Shown: one piece after another, positions 1-9,120 of the stretch
How positions within the stretch are numbered: position 1 is the stretch's first letter
Layout: every line of letters starts with the position of its first letter
Assembly: GCA_016712175.1 (NCBI GenBank)
Contig: JADJRQ010000001.1
Coordinates: 1,353,159-1,417,158 of the forward strand
Direction: 5' to 3'
Length of the DNA stretch: 64,000 nucleotides
Source of the DNA: Solirubrobacterales bacterium
GTDB lineage: Bacteria > Actinomycetota > Thermoleophilia > Solirubrobacterales > 70-9
The notes under the pieces: generated by a model
Told to the model about the DNA's origin: nothing
What the model saw: only the letters and a program-made list of their open reading frames with translations
Database searches by the model: none
Translations under genes and position numbers: made by a program

Positions 1-1
1 C

Positions 2-226
2 GGCCAGCGGGCGATGAAGCTCGACGTGCTGCGTGCGGTCCTGCCTTTCGCTCCGAAATACGGGATGGAGACCGGCATGACGATCGACGCGGTGCGGGCC
101 GGCTACCGGATCGGCGAGTACGAACTCCAGCTCGCCCACCGCGCCACCGGCAAGACGTTCGCCGGCTTCATCCACCGCTTCCGCCAGATGGTCGACTTCG
201 CAAAGGTCTACGTATCGCGCAGATAG
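2..226 (+). CDS. C-terminal end of a family 2 glycosyltransferase (5' truncated by window)
   Basis: The frame is open from the first bases and ends at the TAG before 227, so this is the tail of a gene starting outside the window. The visible 75 or so residues contain IDAVRAGYRIGEYEL followed by HRATGKTFAGFIHR. This resembles the end of GT2 polyprenyl-phosphate sugar transferases, where an acidic-hydrophobic strand precedes an 'HRATG' turn and a basic helix. The catalytic DXD region lies outside, so substrate and activity cannot be judged. The next gene starts about 20 bases downstream on the same strand, suggesting co-transcription. The family call rests on this short tail only. Confidence 0.5.
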   Translation, partial: GQRAMKLDVLRAVLPFAPKYGMETGMTIDAVRAGYRIGEYELQLAHRATGKTFAGFIHRFRQMVDFAKVYVSRR

Positions 227-246
227 ACAAAAGTCTGGTTCGATTC

Positions 247-600
247 GTGTTCATCTCAATCGCGTTTCTTGTGTTCGAGGCCATGGCGATACTTACTATT
301 GGCGAATACCTGGAAAATGGAAACGGCTCGGAGGTCATCTTCCTGCTGTTGCTCGCCGTCGCGGCCGCCGGGTATTTCGGCCTTGGCGCATTGTCCGGAT
401 CCTGGCTGTCGCTGTTCGTCATCGCGGTTCCGGTGCTGCTGGCCGGTCCCCTCGACCTCTACTACGTCGATGACGGGCGAGGGGAGATCTGGCCACTTCA
501 GGCCATCTGGTTCATCCTCTCGGCGTTCTTCCTCATCCCGTGGGGCGTGGGGCGCCTGCTGGGCTGGCAAACGGAACTGGAACGGGAGAGCCGAACATGA
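247..600 (+). CDS. Small integral membrane protein, unknown function
   Basis: A 117-residue protein starting at GTG (an in-frame ATG at 283 is an alternative). It is almost entirely hydrophobic, with four likely membrane helices: near residues 1-18, 30-47, 52-68 and 83-103. It ends in a short charged tail (TELERESRT). Its stop codon overlaps the glpK start as ATGA, so the two are probably translationally coupled. No family was recognised. It sits between a glycosyltransferase and a glycerol kinase. A glycerol facilitator role is unlikely because no NPA motif is present and the protein is too short. Confidence 0.7.
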   Translation: MFISIAFLVFEAMAILTIGEYLENGNGSEVIFLLLLAVAAAGYFGLGALSGSWLSLFVIAVPVLLAGPLDLYYVDDGRGEIWPLQAIWFILSAFFLIPWGVGRLLGWQTELERESRT

Positions 601-2057
601 TCCTCGCGATCGACCAGGGGACTACCGGCTCGACCTGCCTAGTCTTCGATGGCGACGGCCACATTGCCGGGCGCGGCTATGCCGAGTTCGGCCAGCACTT
701 TCCGAAGCCCGGCTGGGTCGAGCATGATGCGAATGAGATCTGGGAGGTGACTCGCACCGTTGCGATGCGGGCGCTGGCCGGGGCCGGCATCGACGGCCAC
801 CAGCTCGACGCGATCGGCATCACCAACCAGCGCGAGACCGTTGTCGGCTGGGACCCGAAGACGAGCAAGCCGATCCACAGTGCCCTGGTCTGGCAGGACC
901 GTCGCGGCGCCGCCCGCTGCGACGAACTGCGCGATGCCGGACACGAGCCGTTGATCCGGGCCCGGACCGGGTTGGTGCTCGATCCGTACTTCTCTGCCAC
1001 CAAGATCGAATGGCTGCTCCAGAATGTCGAGGGTGCTGACCGGGCCTGCTTTGGCACGGTGGACTCCTGGCTCGTCCACAAGCTCTGCGGCGAACACGCG
1101 ACCGACTTCAGCAACGCGTCGCGGACGATGCTGTTCGACATCGCCAGGCGGCAGTGGGACCCAGAGCTCTGCGAACTGTTCGGCATCGATCCGGCGACCC
1201 TGCCCGAGGCGCGTCCCTCCGCGGGGATCTTCGGCACGACGACCGAGTTTGGGGGCGAGGTGCCGGTGACCGGGATCGCCGGCGACCAGCAGTCGGCCCT
1301 CTTCGGCCAGGCCTGCCACCAGCCGGGCATGGGCAAGAACACTTATGGCACCGGCAGTTTCGTACTGCTCAATTCCGGTCCCGAGACCCCGGCCCCCGGA
1401 CCGGGACTGCTTGGCACGATCGCCTGGGGTATCGGCGACGAAGTCACCTACGCTCTAGAAGCATCGATTTTCGTGACTGGGGCAGCCATTCAGTGGCTGC
1501 GCGACGGCCTCGGCATCATCGAACAGGCCGACGAAACCGAGGCAATGGCTGCTTCGCTCGACAGCAACGACGGTGTCTATTTCGTGCCCGCGCTGACCGG
1601 ACTCGGCTCTCCCTACTGGGACCCGTACGCCCGGGGAACGATGGTCGGTCTGACCCGCGGGACCGGCCGGGCTCACATCGCGAGGGCGGCGCTCGAAGCG
1701 ATCGCCTACCAGACGGTCGATGCAGTCCGGGCGCAGGAGGAGTCGTCCGGTCGGCGACTCGAGGTGCTGAAGGCTGATGGTGGTGCCGTGTCCAACCGTT
1801 GGCTGATGCAGTTCCAGGCCGATCTGCTCGGTGCTCCGGTCGTTATCCCGGAGATTCCGGAAACGACGGCCCTCGGGGCCGCCTACCTGGCGGGAGTCGG
1901 TGCCGGAACCTGGGACCTCGCCGAGATCGCTTCGATGTGGCGTCCGAGCGATACATTCGAACCGCGCATGTCAACTGACGAGGCGAACTCGCTCCTGAAG
2001 GACTGGCACCGGGCGCTCGAGCGCTCCCGCGGCTGGGTGAGCAGAGACCCTCAGTAA
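597..2057 (+). CDS. glpK: Glycerol kinase
   Basis: A 486-residue FGGY-family kinase that phosphorylates glycerol to sn-glycerol 3-phosphate using ATP. The N-terminus shows the phosphate-binding DQGTTGST segment at residues 6-13, then the family signature ITNQRETVVGWD. The second ATP-binding half carries GTGSFVLLNSG and DGGAVSNRWLMQFQADLL. Length matches bacterial GlpK (about 500). The ATG at 597 is chosen because it overlaps the upstream stop (ATGA) and places the DQGTT motif at the usual distance from the start. The downstream acyltransferase uses acylated glycerol phosphate, so the pair could feed phospholipid synthesis, although GlpK is usually catabolic. Confidence 0.95.
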   Translation: MILAIDQGTTGSTCLVFDGDGHIAGRGYAEFGQHFPKPGWVEHDANEIWEVTRTVAMRALAGAGIDGHQLDAIGITNQRETVVGWDPKTSKPIHSALVWQDRRGAARCDELRDAGHEPLIRARTGLVLDPYFSATKIEWLLQNVEGADRACFGTVDSWLVHKLCGEHATDFSNASRTMLFDIARRQWDPELCELFGIDPATLPEARPSAGIFGTTTEFGGEVPVTGIAGDQQSALFGQACHQPGMGKNTYGTGSFVLLNSGPETPAPGPGLLGTIAWGIGDEVTYALEASIFVTGAAIQWLRDGLGIIEQADETEAMAASLDSNDGVYFVPALTGLGSPYWDPYARGTMVGLTRGTGRAHIARAALEAIAYQTVDAVRAQEESSGRRLEVLKADGGAVSNRWLMQFQADLLGAPVVIPEIPETTALGAAYLAGVGAGTWDLAEIASMWRPSDTFEPRMSTDEANSLLKDWHRALERSRGWVSRDPQ

Positions 2058-2092
2058 CCCCGGGCGACTTTCGGGTTAGGCTGATTCGACCC

Positions 2093-2872
2093 ATGCACGA
2101 TCTGCCACCCCAGAAATACAAGGACCCCCGCCCCGCCGAGTATTTCGACAAGTTTCACGAGCGTTCGCGCACCAAGGATCCGAACTGGGTCTACGAACTG
2201 GTGCGGGGAGCTCTGACTCCGGTAGCGGTTGGCCTGTACCGGACCCGGGCCATCGCCACCGAGAACGTCCCCGCCGAAGGTGCGGTGTTGATCGCGCCAA
2301 ATCACTTCAGCCAGATGGACCACTTCTTTGCCGGCGTCTTCCTCCGGCGGAAGATGCGCTTCATGGCCAAGTCCCAGCTTTTCGGCCCGCCGATCCTGAC
2401 GCCGATATTCAGCCACGGAGGCGTCTTTCCGGTGCGCCGGGGCTACAAAGATGATGCCGCCTTCAAGACCGCCTACGCGATTTTCGACCGCGGCGGTTCG
2501 GTACTCGTCTACGCCGAAGGCGGGCGCTCGCGCACCGGCGGGCTCGGTGAGCCGAAGGCGGGCATCGGCAGGCTCGCCCTCGAGTCCGGAGTGCCAGTGG
2601 TACCGGTCGCAATCTTTGCGACTCGATCGAAGCGCCCGTGGAGCAAGTTCACGTTCCCCAAGGTCACCGTCCAGTTCGGCGAACCCATCACTTTCACGCC
2701 GATCGAAGAACCGACCCGTGAGCAGCAGATGGAGGCCTCGTACAAGGTCTTCGAACAAGTCAGCCGGATGTACGACGGACTGATGGAGAAGGGGCGCCGC
2801 CAGGTGAAGCGGGAACTAGAGGACCGGGAGCAGAATCAGGAGCAGCTCGGAGTCGGCTCCAGCGAAGGTTGA
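2093..2872 (+). CDS. 1-acyl-sn-glycerol-3-phosphate acyltransferase (PlsC family)
   Basis: A 259-residue membrane-associated acyltransferase expected to acylate lysophosphatidic acid or a related acceptor. Motif I is NHFSQMD (NHxxxxD, the catalytic His/Asp pair) near residue 66. The FPVRRG block and the EGGRSRTG block (motif III) follow in the usual order. Then comes the VPVVPVAI strand. The C-terminus is charged and probably disordered (EDREQNQEQ). The start is 36 bases after the glpK stop. Between them is a weak inverted repeat, TAACCC/GGGTTA, which may be an attenuating hairpin. The exact acceptor cannot be deduced from sequence. Confidence 0.88.
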   Translation: MHDLPPQKYKDPRPAEYFDKFHERSRTKDPNWVYELVRGALTPVAVGLYRTRAIATENVPAEGAVLIAPNHFSQMDHFFAGVFLRRKMRFMAKSQLFGPPILTPIFSHGGVFPVRRGYKDDAAFKTAYAIFDRGGSVLVYAEGGRSRTGGLGEPKAGIGRLALESGVPVVPVAIFATRSKRPWSKFTFPKVTVQFGEPITFTPIEEPTREQQMEASYKVFEQVSRMYDGLMEKGRRQVKRELEDREQNQEQLGVGSSEG

Positions 2873-2875
2873 TCT

Positions 2876-3781
2876 TTACTCGAACTTTTCCGGGGCGTTC
2901 TTGTAGAACTCCGCGTCGTGGCCGGGAGTGATCACGGAGTTCGGGTACTGGCTGTGAAAGAGCCGCAACTCCTGAAGACTCCGCTTGAAGTTGTGGCGGT
3001 CGGTGGTCCTGCCGGGCAGGTCCGAGCCCGGCTCGAGCTGGTTCTCGAGGTAGATCGCGTCGCCACCGATCACCAGGTCGTTGTCCTTCAACCTGACGAT
3101 GACCGACTGATGCCCCTCGGTGTGTCCCGGAGTGGAGGCGAGGCGGATCGAGCCGTCGCCGAAGAGGTCGATCGTACGACCGAAACTCGCGTATGAGTTG
3201 ACGTTTTCGCCGTCGAAAGAAACGGTGCGGAAGTCAAAGGCGTAATCGAACTGCGGACGGTGGTACCCCTTCTTGAAGGGGAACAGTCCGGTGGTCGCGG
3301 CTTCCCATTCGTTGGCGGTGACGATGAAAGTCGCGTCCGGGAAGTCGGCGATCGCCGAGGCGTGATCGATGTGGAGGTGGGTCATGATCACGAGGCGGAT
3401 CGAACCGGGATCGACGCCCTTGGTGCGAAGTTGCGAGGAGACGTCATCGCCGTGATCCATCCGGGGCTTGTAGAACCGGGTGCCGAACCGGCCCAGATTC
3501 TGAACCGGATCGCTGGCCATCGAGGGGTGAAGCCCGGTGTCGACCAGGATCGGTCCGGCCTTGGGGTGCCGGATCAGGAACGCGGGGATCGGTGACGGGT
3601 GGTTTTCACCGCGGGAGGCCCGCAGCACTTTGAGCGAACCGACCTCGCCGCCCGCGTTCGCGTGCAGGATGTCGGGTGAATGAAAATTGCCGGTGATCAT
3701 CGGCTCGACAGTGACCGCAGAACCAGGCGCCCCGCCGGACAGCGGGGTCTTGAGAAGCCGGGGCTCAGCCTGGACCGACAT
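2876..3781 (-). CDS. Metallo-beta-lactamase-fold hydrolase (lactonase-like)
   Basis: A 301-residue soluble hydrolase. The dinuclear zinc site is visible as THLHIDHAS (HxHxDH), then STPGHTEGH (third His), IGGDAIY (bridging Asp) and TPGHD near the C-terminus. This arrangement matches the AHL-lactonase-like branch of the MBL superfamily, whose members open lactone or other ester rings. The true substrate is not inferable. The gene converges with plsC (4 bases between stops) and diverges from the SDR at 3831 with about 50 bases between starts. Quorum-quenching is possible, but many members of this branch have other substrates. Confidence 0.85.
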   Translation of the reverse strand: MSVQAEPRLLKTPLSGGAPGSAVTVEPMITGNFHSPDILHANAGGEVGSLKVLRASRGENHPSPIPAFLIRHPKAGPILVDTGLHPSMASDPVQNLGRFGTRFYKPRMDHGDDVSSQLRTKGVDPGSIRLVIMTHLHIDHASAIADFPDATFIVTANEWEAATTGLFPFKKGYHRPQFDYAFDFRTVSFDGENVNSYASFGRTIDLFGDGSIRLASTPGHTEGHQSVIVRLKDNDLVIGGDAIYLENQLEPGSDLPGRTTDRHNFKRSLQELRLFHSQYPNSVITPGHDAEFYKNAPEKFE

Positions 3782-3830
3782 TCTGCGACCCTATAGCGGC
3801 CGGGCTTGTGGACTGCGCTCGGCACAAATC

Positions 3831-4678
3831 ATGGGCGAATCCTTACGATCACAAATTTTCCGCGATGACCTGCTCGATGGCCAGGTGGTCGTCATCTCCG
3901 GAGCCGGAACCGGCCTTGGCCGCGAGGCCACTCTGGAGATGATCAGGCTAGGCGCGACCGTGGTCGGTTGTGGCCGCCGGACCGAGCCGCTCGAAGAAAC
4001 GGCGGCCCTCGCCGAAGGACTACCAGCAAGTTCGAGCACGCCCAGCTCGATATCCGTCACGAGGAGGACGTCGACCGTTTCTTCGACGACCTGCTCGAGC
4101 GCCACGGCCGGCTCGACACGCTGGTCAACAACGCCGGAGGCCAGTTTCTCAGCCCGGCTGAGGCGATCACTCCCAAGGGTTTCCGCACCGTAATCGAACT
4201 GAACATCACCGGCACCTGGCTGATGACCCACGCTGCTGCGACCAAGGCCTTCATCCCCCAGGAAGAGGGTGCCGTCCTCAGCATCACGCTCTCGCCGCAC
4301 GGAGGAATGCCGGGAATGGTCCACTCTGGTGCTGCCCGGGCCGCCGTCGAGAACATGATGAAGACCCTGGCCACCGAGTGGTCGCGTTTTGGCATCCGCA
4401 CCTGCGCGATCGCCGCCGGACAGTTCGCGACTGACACTTTCGTCAACAAGTACCCCAAGGAGATCGTCGAAGGCGTCCACCGGTCGATCCCGATGGGCCG
4501 GGTGGGCGAGTCCGAAGAGATGGCCTGGCTGTTGGCCTTCCTCGCCAGCGACGCCGGTGCATTCCACTCCGGGTCAGTGATCACACTTGACGGCGCCCGC
4601 GACAACTGGTTCGGCCCGTGGCCACCCGCGGCGATCGCCGGCGAGAGCGGCGAGCCCCCGTCGGAAGCCCGAAAATGA
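3831..4678 (+). pseudogene. SDR family oxidoreductase, frameshifted
   Basis: A short-chain dehydrogenase split by one apparent missing base near 4018-4030. The first part, from ATG 3831, has the Rossmann glycine motif SGAGTGLG and reads to about AEGLP. The second part resumes in another frame with KFEHAQLDI, the NNAGG motif and strand, and the C-terminal SGSVITLDGA segment. Restoring one base gives 282 residues, a normal SDR length. At the active-site Tyr position there is HSGAARAAVENM, so the usual YxxxK is replaced by SxxxR-like residues. This occurs in 2,4-dienoyl-CoA-reductase-like SDRs. The lesion may be sequencing error or inactivation. A terminator follows directly. Confidence 0.75.
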
Positions 4679-4679
4679 A

Positions 4680-4709
4680 AAGGGCCGTCGTCACAAAGAC
4701 GCGGCCCTT
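4680..4709 (+). terminator. Hairpin terminator after the SDR gene
   Basis: Stem AAGGGCCGTCGTC pairs with GACGCGGCCCTT around a short ACAAA loop, with one bulged T. It starts two bases after the SDR stop. The 3' side continues into CTCAG, not a long T-run, so it is a GC-rich intrinsic terminator of moderate quality. Confidence 0.7.
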
Positions 4710-4830
4710 CTCAGCCTGACCTCGACGTTTCACCACGGTCCATATGAGTACCGCGTGTTTACCGATACTCCCAACCGGGAATTAACCAAAGACGTCTCGT
4801 CGTCGTCCTATCGGTTGAGGGAGTCTCAGG

Positions 4831-7800
4831 TTGAAGAAATGGCTCATAGCCACGTGTTTCGTCATTGTGGGAATTTTCAGCGGCATCGCTGCCGCTTCGG
4901 CGCGGGATTTCGACGCGCCGGCGTCGAATGACTCCTCGCAGCAGTTTCCGTCGCTACTGAACGGTTTCGCAAACGTTCAGCGGGCCGACACTCCGAACGA
5001 CCAGGGATACGACCCGGCCGAGCCCGACGATGAAGACGGTGGCACTGCCACCAATCTCTACGACGAGCGGTTCGACCTCTTCGGCTTCCCGGCTGCCCAG
5101 ACCCGGACCACGACCCTCTACCGGCAGGGACCGAATGCCCTCAAGGGAATGGTCTCCGGCTTCAACGCTGCCGGCGCCTGGAAGGTCACCCGTGGCCGTT
5201 CCGACGTTGGCATCGCCGTGATGGACACCGGAATCAAGTGGGACAAGGAGAGCGTGCGGCTGCAGATTCGCCTGAACAAGCAGGAGCTGCCCAAGCCGAA
5301 GGATTCCGGCGGTGCCGACTGCGCCCAGTACGACTGCAACGCCGACGGCGCCTTCAACGCCGACGACTACGCCGATGACCCCCGGGTCAGCCATACCGCC
5401 GGCCCGCACGGCTCGGCCCAGATCGACGCCGAAGACCTGATCTTCACTTTCTCCGACAGCACCGACGGCGACAACAACGGCTACATCGACGACATCGCCG
5501 GCTGGGACTTTTTCGACAACGACAACAACCCGTATGACGCTTCGAGCTACTTCGCCGCTTCCGGCCATGGCAGCGGCCGGGCCGAGAATGCGGTCGAACG
5601 CGGCAACGACGGCGCCGGCGAGATCGGAACCTGCCCGGACTGCCAGGTCCTGCCGATCCGGACCTGGGACACCTTCGTCTCGGACGGCAACACGATTGGC
5701 ATGGGCATGCTCTACGCGACCGACATCGGGGTCGACGTGATCATTGCCGCGAACGGTTCGATCTACCACTCTGCCTTCGCTGAAGCCGCTTCGCAGTACG
5801 CCTACGACCACGGTGTCGTCCAGACCTATTCCGGCGACGACCTCAATACGGCCAACCACAACTATCCGGCCAACTACGGGCACGCGATGCTGATCCAGGG
5901 TGTGGCCACTGACACCGAAGGCCTCGGCACCGAGGCGGATGACCTCCGGCCGGCGCTGTGCGCACCGCCTCTGTCGACACTCGGCGCCTGCTTCGGTTCG
6001 ACTCTTCCTGTCGGCACCTACTTCCGTGGGGCCAACACGACCCAGTTCGGTGGCAAGAGTTCGATCGCCATGGAGGGTGCGACCGGCTCCGAGAACACCG
6101 GCAAGGCCGGAGGTGCGGCCGGCCTCGTCATCAGTGCTGCCAAGGACCACGGGGTTGACCTCTCTCCGGACGAAACGCGGGCGATCCTTGAACAGACGTC
6201 CGAGCGCGTTACCGGCTCGGCGACCGATCCTGCGAGCAACGTGGCCGGCCTCGGCGCGGCTGATCCCGGCGCCGACCCAGCGGCTCCGCCTGAGTCACAG
6301 TGGACCTCGCACTTCGGTTGGGGCCGGGCCAACCTCGGCGACGCGGTCAAGGTCGCGGCCGGCAACAAGGTGCCACCCGCCGCGGCGATCAATTCCCCCG
6401 ACTGGTACTCGCCGCTGACCGGCGACTCACTCCCGGTCAAGGGGCTCGCCAAGGCGAGGTTCGCGACCGGGGGCAGCTTCCACTGGAAGCTCGAATGGGG
6501 TGCGGGCCAGGCTCCGGCGAGCTGGAACATGGTGGCGCAGGGCAACTCGACCGGCACCGTGACCGACTTCGGCACGATCAACCTGAACCAGGTAAGGGCG
6601 GCTCTCGCGAGCTACACGCCGTCGGTGGATCCGGGCGGCCCGGTCAATTCGCTCAGCGAAGGTGATCCGCTCAAACACGAATTCGCGGTCAGGCTGATCG
6701 TCGACGGTGCCGGCGTTCCGACTCCCGGCATCGATCGTCGTGTCTTCACTTCGGCCAAGGATCCCGATCTGCGCAACGGCTTCCCGAAGCGGCTCGGCAC
6801 CGGAGGCGAAGCGCCGATCCGCTACGCCGACCTGAACGGCGACAGCACCCAGGAGCTGATCGTGCCGACCATGGCCGGCGAAGTCCACGCTTACGAGCCC
6901 GACGGCAGCGAGTTGCCCGGCTGGCCGGTGCGTACCAAGCTGATGCGGAACGGGGCGGGTCACGAGAACTCGAACGGATTCTCTGCCCTTGCCACGAACA
7001 CTCCGCCGCGGGAGCCACCGCGCGGCCCGGTTGTCGCCGACCTCGATGACGACGGTGAAGTCGAGCTGATCACTGCCGCCGGCGTCAACATCTACGCCTG
7101 GGAGGCTGACGGATCGCTCCGACCCGGATTCCCGGTCAGCTCCGGCCTCAATCGCTGCGACCAGTCGCTCCAGAGCCAGCCCCTCTCACATCCGAAATGT
7201 GGCTTCATCGCCAGTCCGGCGGTCGCCCGCCTGCGCGGGAAGGACGCGCCGCTCGACATCGTCATTCCCGGTCTCGACGGCTACCTCTACGCCTTCAACG
7301 GCAAGGGCGAACCCGTCCCCGGTTACCCGGTGCGTCTGGTCGACCCTGGCGTGCCCGCGAACCAGCAGATGCTTGCCGAGTCGATCAACCCGCCGGCAAT
7401 CGGTGACCTGAACGGCGACGGTCGTGATGATGTGGTCGTCTCGACAAACGAAACCTATGCCGCTCAGGCGCCGGACTTCACCAGCATCAGCCAGGGGTTC
7501 CTCGGCTCCGGACTGACCGACATCCTCGCCAATGCGGCCGGTGGATCGACCCGGGTCTACGCGGTCGATTCACGTGGCTCCGGATTCACCGGCAACGGCG
7601 GCAAGGCCTACCTGCCGAACTGGCCGATCAAGCTGAATGGCGCGATCCAGACGACCCTGCCTCTGATCGGGCCGGGCCAGGATCCTTCGATCGCGAAGGT
7701 CGATGGCGAGACCCGCGTCATCGCGTCGGCCACCGGCTCGGCGACGATCGGCGTCTACGGGGTGGACGGCACCCTCAAACGCGGGATCCAGCAGGGCGTC

Positions 7801-9042
7801 CCTGGTGCGGCTTCAGCTGCGGACGGCGCTCTGCCGGTCGGGTCGATCAACCTCTTCGAGTCGGCTTCGCTCGGCAAGCTGATCCCGGGAACGAATCCGA
7901 GCGTCGTCAAGTACGGCCTCGGGCTGCCCGGCGTTCTCAACTTGCTGCTGGTCGGCCAGAACATCCCCTATAACCACCTGATCGGTGCCTACGACCCTTC
8001 GACCGGCGTCTCGTTGCCGAGCTTCCCGCGGGTCACCGAGGACTTCCAATTCCTGTCTTCGTCGAACATCGCGAACGTCAACGGCAGCACGGCTTCGAAC
8101 CAGGTCCTGGCCGGCACCGGACTCGGCCTGCTGAACGCCTACGACGGCCTCACCGGCCGGAACGTCGACGGGTTCCCCAAAGTCACCGGTGGCTGGCTCT
8201 TCGCCCCGGCGACGCTGTCGAGTGACGGGCGAATGGCGGCGGTCACGCGCGAAGGCCAACTTTTCGAGTGGTCGATGCCCGACATCCCCGAATGTCAGAG
8301 TGAGTGGCCGTCCTTCCGCCACGACCAGCAGCAGAGTGGCAATTACGACCGCGACGGAACGCCGCCCGGCCCGCTGAAGGGGCTGACCGCCTCTTCGAGC
8401 GGAAAACTCGCCTTCAAGGCGACCGGAGATGACGCCGAATGCGGCACCGCCGATCACTACGAGGTGGTCACATCTGACGAGCCGGTCACGTCGAAAAACT
8501 TCACCGGCGCTGCACCCCTGACCGGGTCGCCGGCACCGAAGAAGGCGGGCACGGAGGAGTCGTTCAGTGTCACATCGGCCAGGAAGTACGTTGCGGTGCG
8601 TGCGGTCGACGAGGTCGGCAACGTCGGGCTCCCCGCGAGCGCCGAGAAGCCGGCGAAAACTCCTCCTCCTCCGGCCGCCAAGCCGCCGAAGAAGGTCAAG
8701 CCGGGGTTTGCCTTCATCTACCGCGGCAAACTGTTCGTGCGGGTCAAGTGCTCGAAGCGGTTCGAGCCCGGCTGTCGCGTGAGAGCGGTCGCGCTGACGA
8801 AAAAAGGGAAGCGCGGCAAGCGGATGACCAGGCCGATCCGCCGGTACGTGCGCTCGAATCGCTACGGGCGCGCGGGACTCCGGATCAAGAAGAAGTACCG
8901 CAACCGGCTGGTGAAGCTTTCAACCGTGAAACGCAAGACGATCGTGCTCCGCCTGCGAATCAAGTCGAAGCGGGTGACTCACGGCAAGACTCCGGTGACG
9001 GTCTACCACCGCCTCCGGGTCCGAAGGCCGGCCGAGTCCTGA
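4831..9042 (+). CDS. Large secreted subtilase-like S8 peptidase with FG-GAP/VCBS-type repeats
   Basis: A 1403-residue exported protein. The TTG start is chosen because GAGGGAG lies just upstream and it begins a clean signal peptide (MKKWLIATCFVIVGIFSGIA). The catalytic triad of a subtilase can be placed: Asp132 in VMDTG, His246 in SGHGSG, and Ser420 in TGSENTGKAGG. The last is a divergent version of the usual GTSMAxPHVAG block. From about residue 640 to 1150 there are repeated Asp-rich segments (DLNGDSTQE, DLDDDGEVE, DLNGDGRDD) typical of FG-GAP beta-propellers. A fibronectin-like piece follows, and the last 100 residues are extremely Lys/Arg-rich. Protease function is likely but the atypical Ser block lowers certainty. 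Confidence 0.85.
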   Translation: MKKWLIATCFVIVGIFSGIAAASARDFDAPASNDSSQQFPSLLNGFANVQRADTPNDQGYDPAEPDDEDGGTATNLYDERFDLFGFPAAQTRTTTLYRQGPNALKGMVSGFNAAGAWKVTRGRSDVGIAVMDTGIKWDKESVRLQIRLNKQELPKPKDSGGADCAQYDCNADGAFNADDYADDPRVSHTAGPHGSAQIDAEDLIFTFSDSTDGDNNGYIDDIAGWDFFDNDNNPYDASSYFAASGHGSGRAENAVERGNDGAGEIGTCPDCQVLPIRTWDTFVSDGNTIGMGMLYATDIGVDVIIAANGSIYHSAFAEAASQYAYDHGVVQTYSGDDLNTANHNYPANYGHAMLIQGVATDTEGLGTEADDLRPALCAPPLSTLGACFGSTLPVGTYFRGANTTQFGGKSSIAMEGATGSENTGKAGGAAGLVISAAKDHGVDLSPDETRAILEQTSERVTGSATDPASNVAGLGAADPGADPAAPPESQWTSHFGWGRANLGDAVKVAAGNKVPPAAAINSPDWYSPLTGDSLPVKGLAKARFATGGSFHWKLEWGAGQAPASWNMVAQGNSTGTVTDFGTINLNQVRAALASYTPSVDPGGPVNSLSEGDPLKHEFAVRLIVDGAGVPTPGIDRRVFTSAKDPDLRNGFPKRLGTGGEAPIRYADLNGDSTQELIVPTMAGEVHAYEPDGSELPGWPVRTKLMRNGAGHENSNGFSALATNTPPREPPRGPVVADLDDDGEVELITAAGVNIYAWEADGSLRPGFPVSSGLNRCDQSLQSQPLSHPKCGFIASPAVARLRGKDAPLDIVIPGLDGYLYAFNGKGEPVPGYPVRLVDPGVPANQQMLAESINPPAIGDLNGDGRDDVVVSTNETYAAQAPDFTSISQGFLGSGLTDILANAAGGSTRVYAVDSRGSGFTGNGGKAYLPNWPIKLNGAIQTTLPLIGPGQDPSIAKVDGETRVIASATGSATIGVYGVDGTLKRGIQQGVPGAASAADGALPVGSINLFESASLGKLIPGTNPSVVKYGLGLPGVLNLLLVGQNIPYNHLIGAYDPSTGVSLPSFPRVTEDFQFLSSSNIANVNGSTASNQVLAGTGLGLLNAYDGLTGRNVDGFPKVTGGWLFAPATLSSDGRMAAVTREGQLFEWSMPDIPECQSEWPSFRHDQQQSGNYDRDGTPPGPLKGLTASSSGKLAFKATGDDAECGTADHYEVVTSDEPVTSKNFTGAAPLTGSPAPKKAGTEESFSVTSARKYVAVRAVDEVGNVGLPASAEKPAKTPPPPAAKPPKKVKPGFAFIYRGKLFVRVKCSKRFEPGCRVRAVALTKKGKRGKRMTRPIRRYVRSNRYGRAGLRIKKKYRNRLVKLSTVKRKTIVLRLRIKSKRVTHGKTPVTVYHRLRVRRPAES

Positions 9043-9066
9043 AACACGCGGCTGAGCCCTGAGGTA

Positions 9067-9100
9067 AAAAAAGAGCCCGCCGGATGGCGGGCTCTTTTTT
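9067..9100. terminator. Bidirectional intrinsic terminator
   Basis: A 15-bp perfect stem, AAAAAAGAGCCCGCC, with a GGAT loop and complementary arm ending in six T residues. A-rich on one side and T-rich on the other, it can end both the peptidase transcript (+) and the converging SDR transcript (-). Confidence 0.92.
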
Positions 9101-9120
9101 GATTCGTTTGAATCGGCGAA

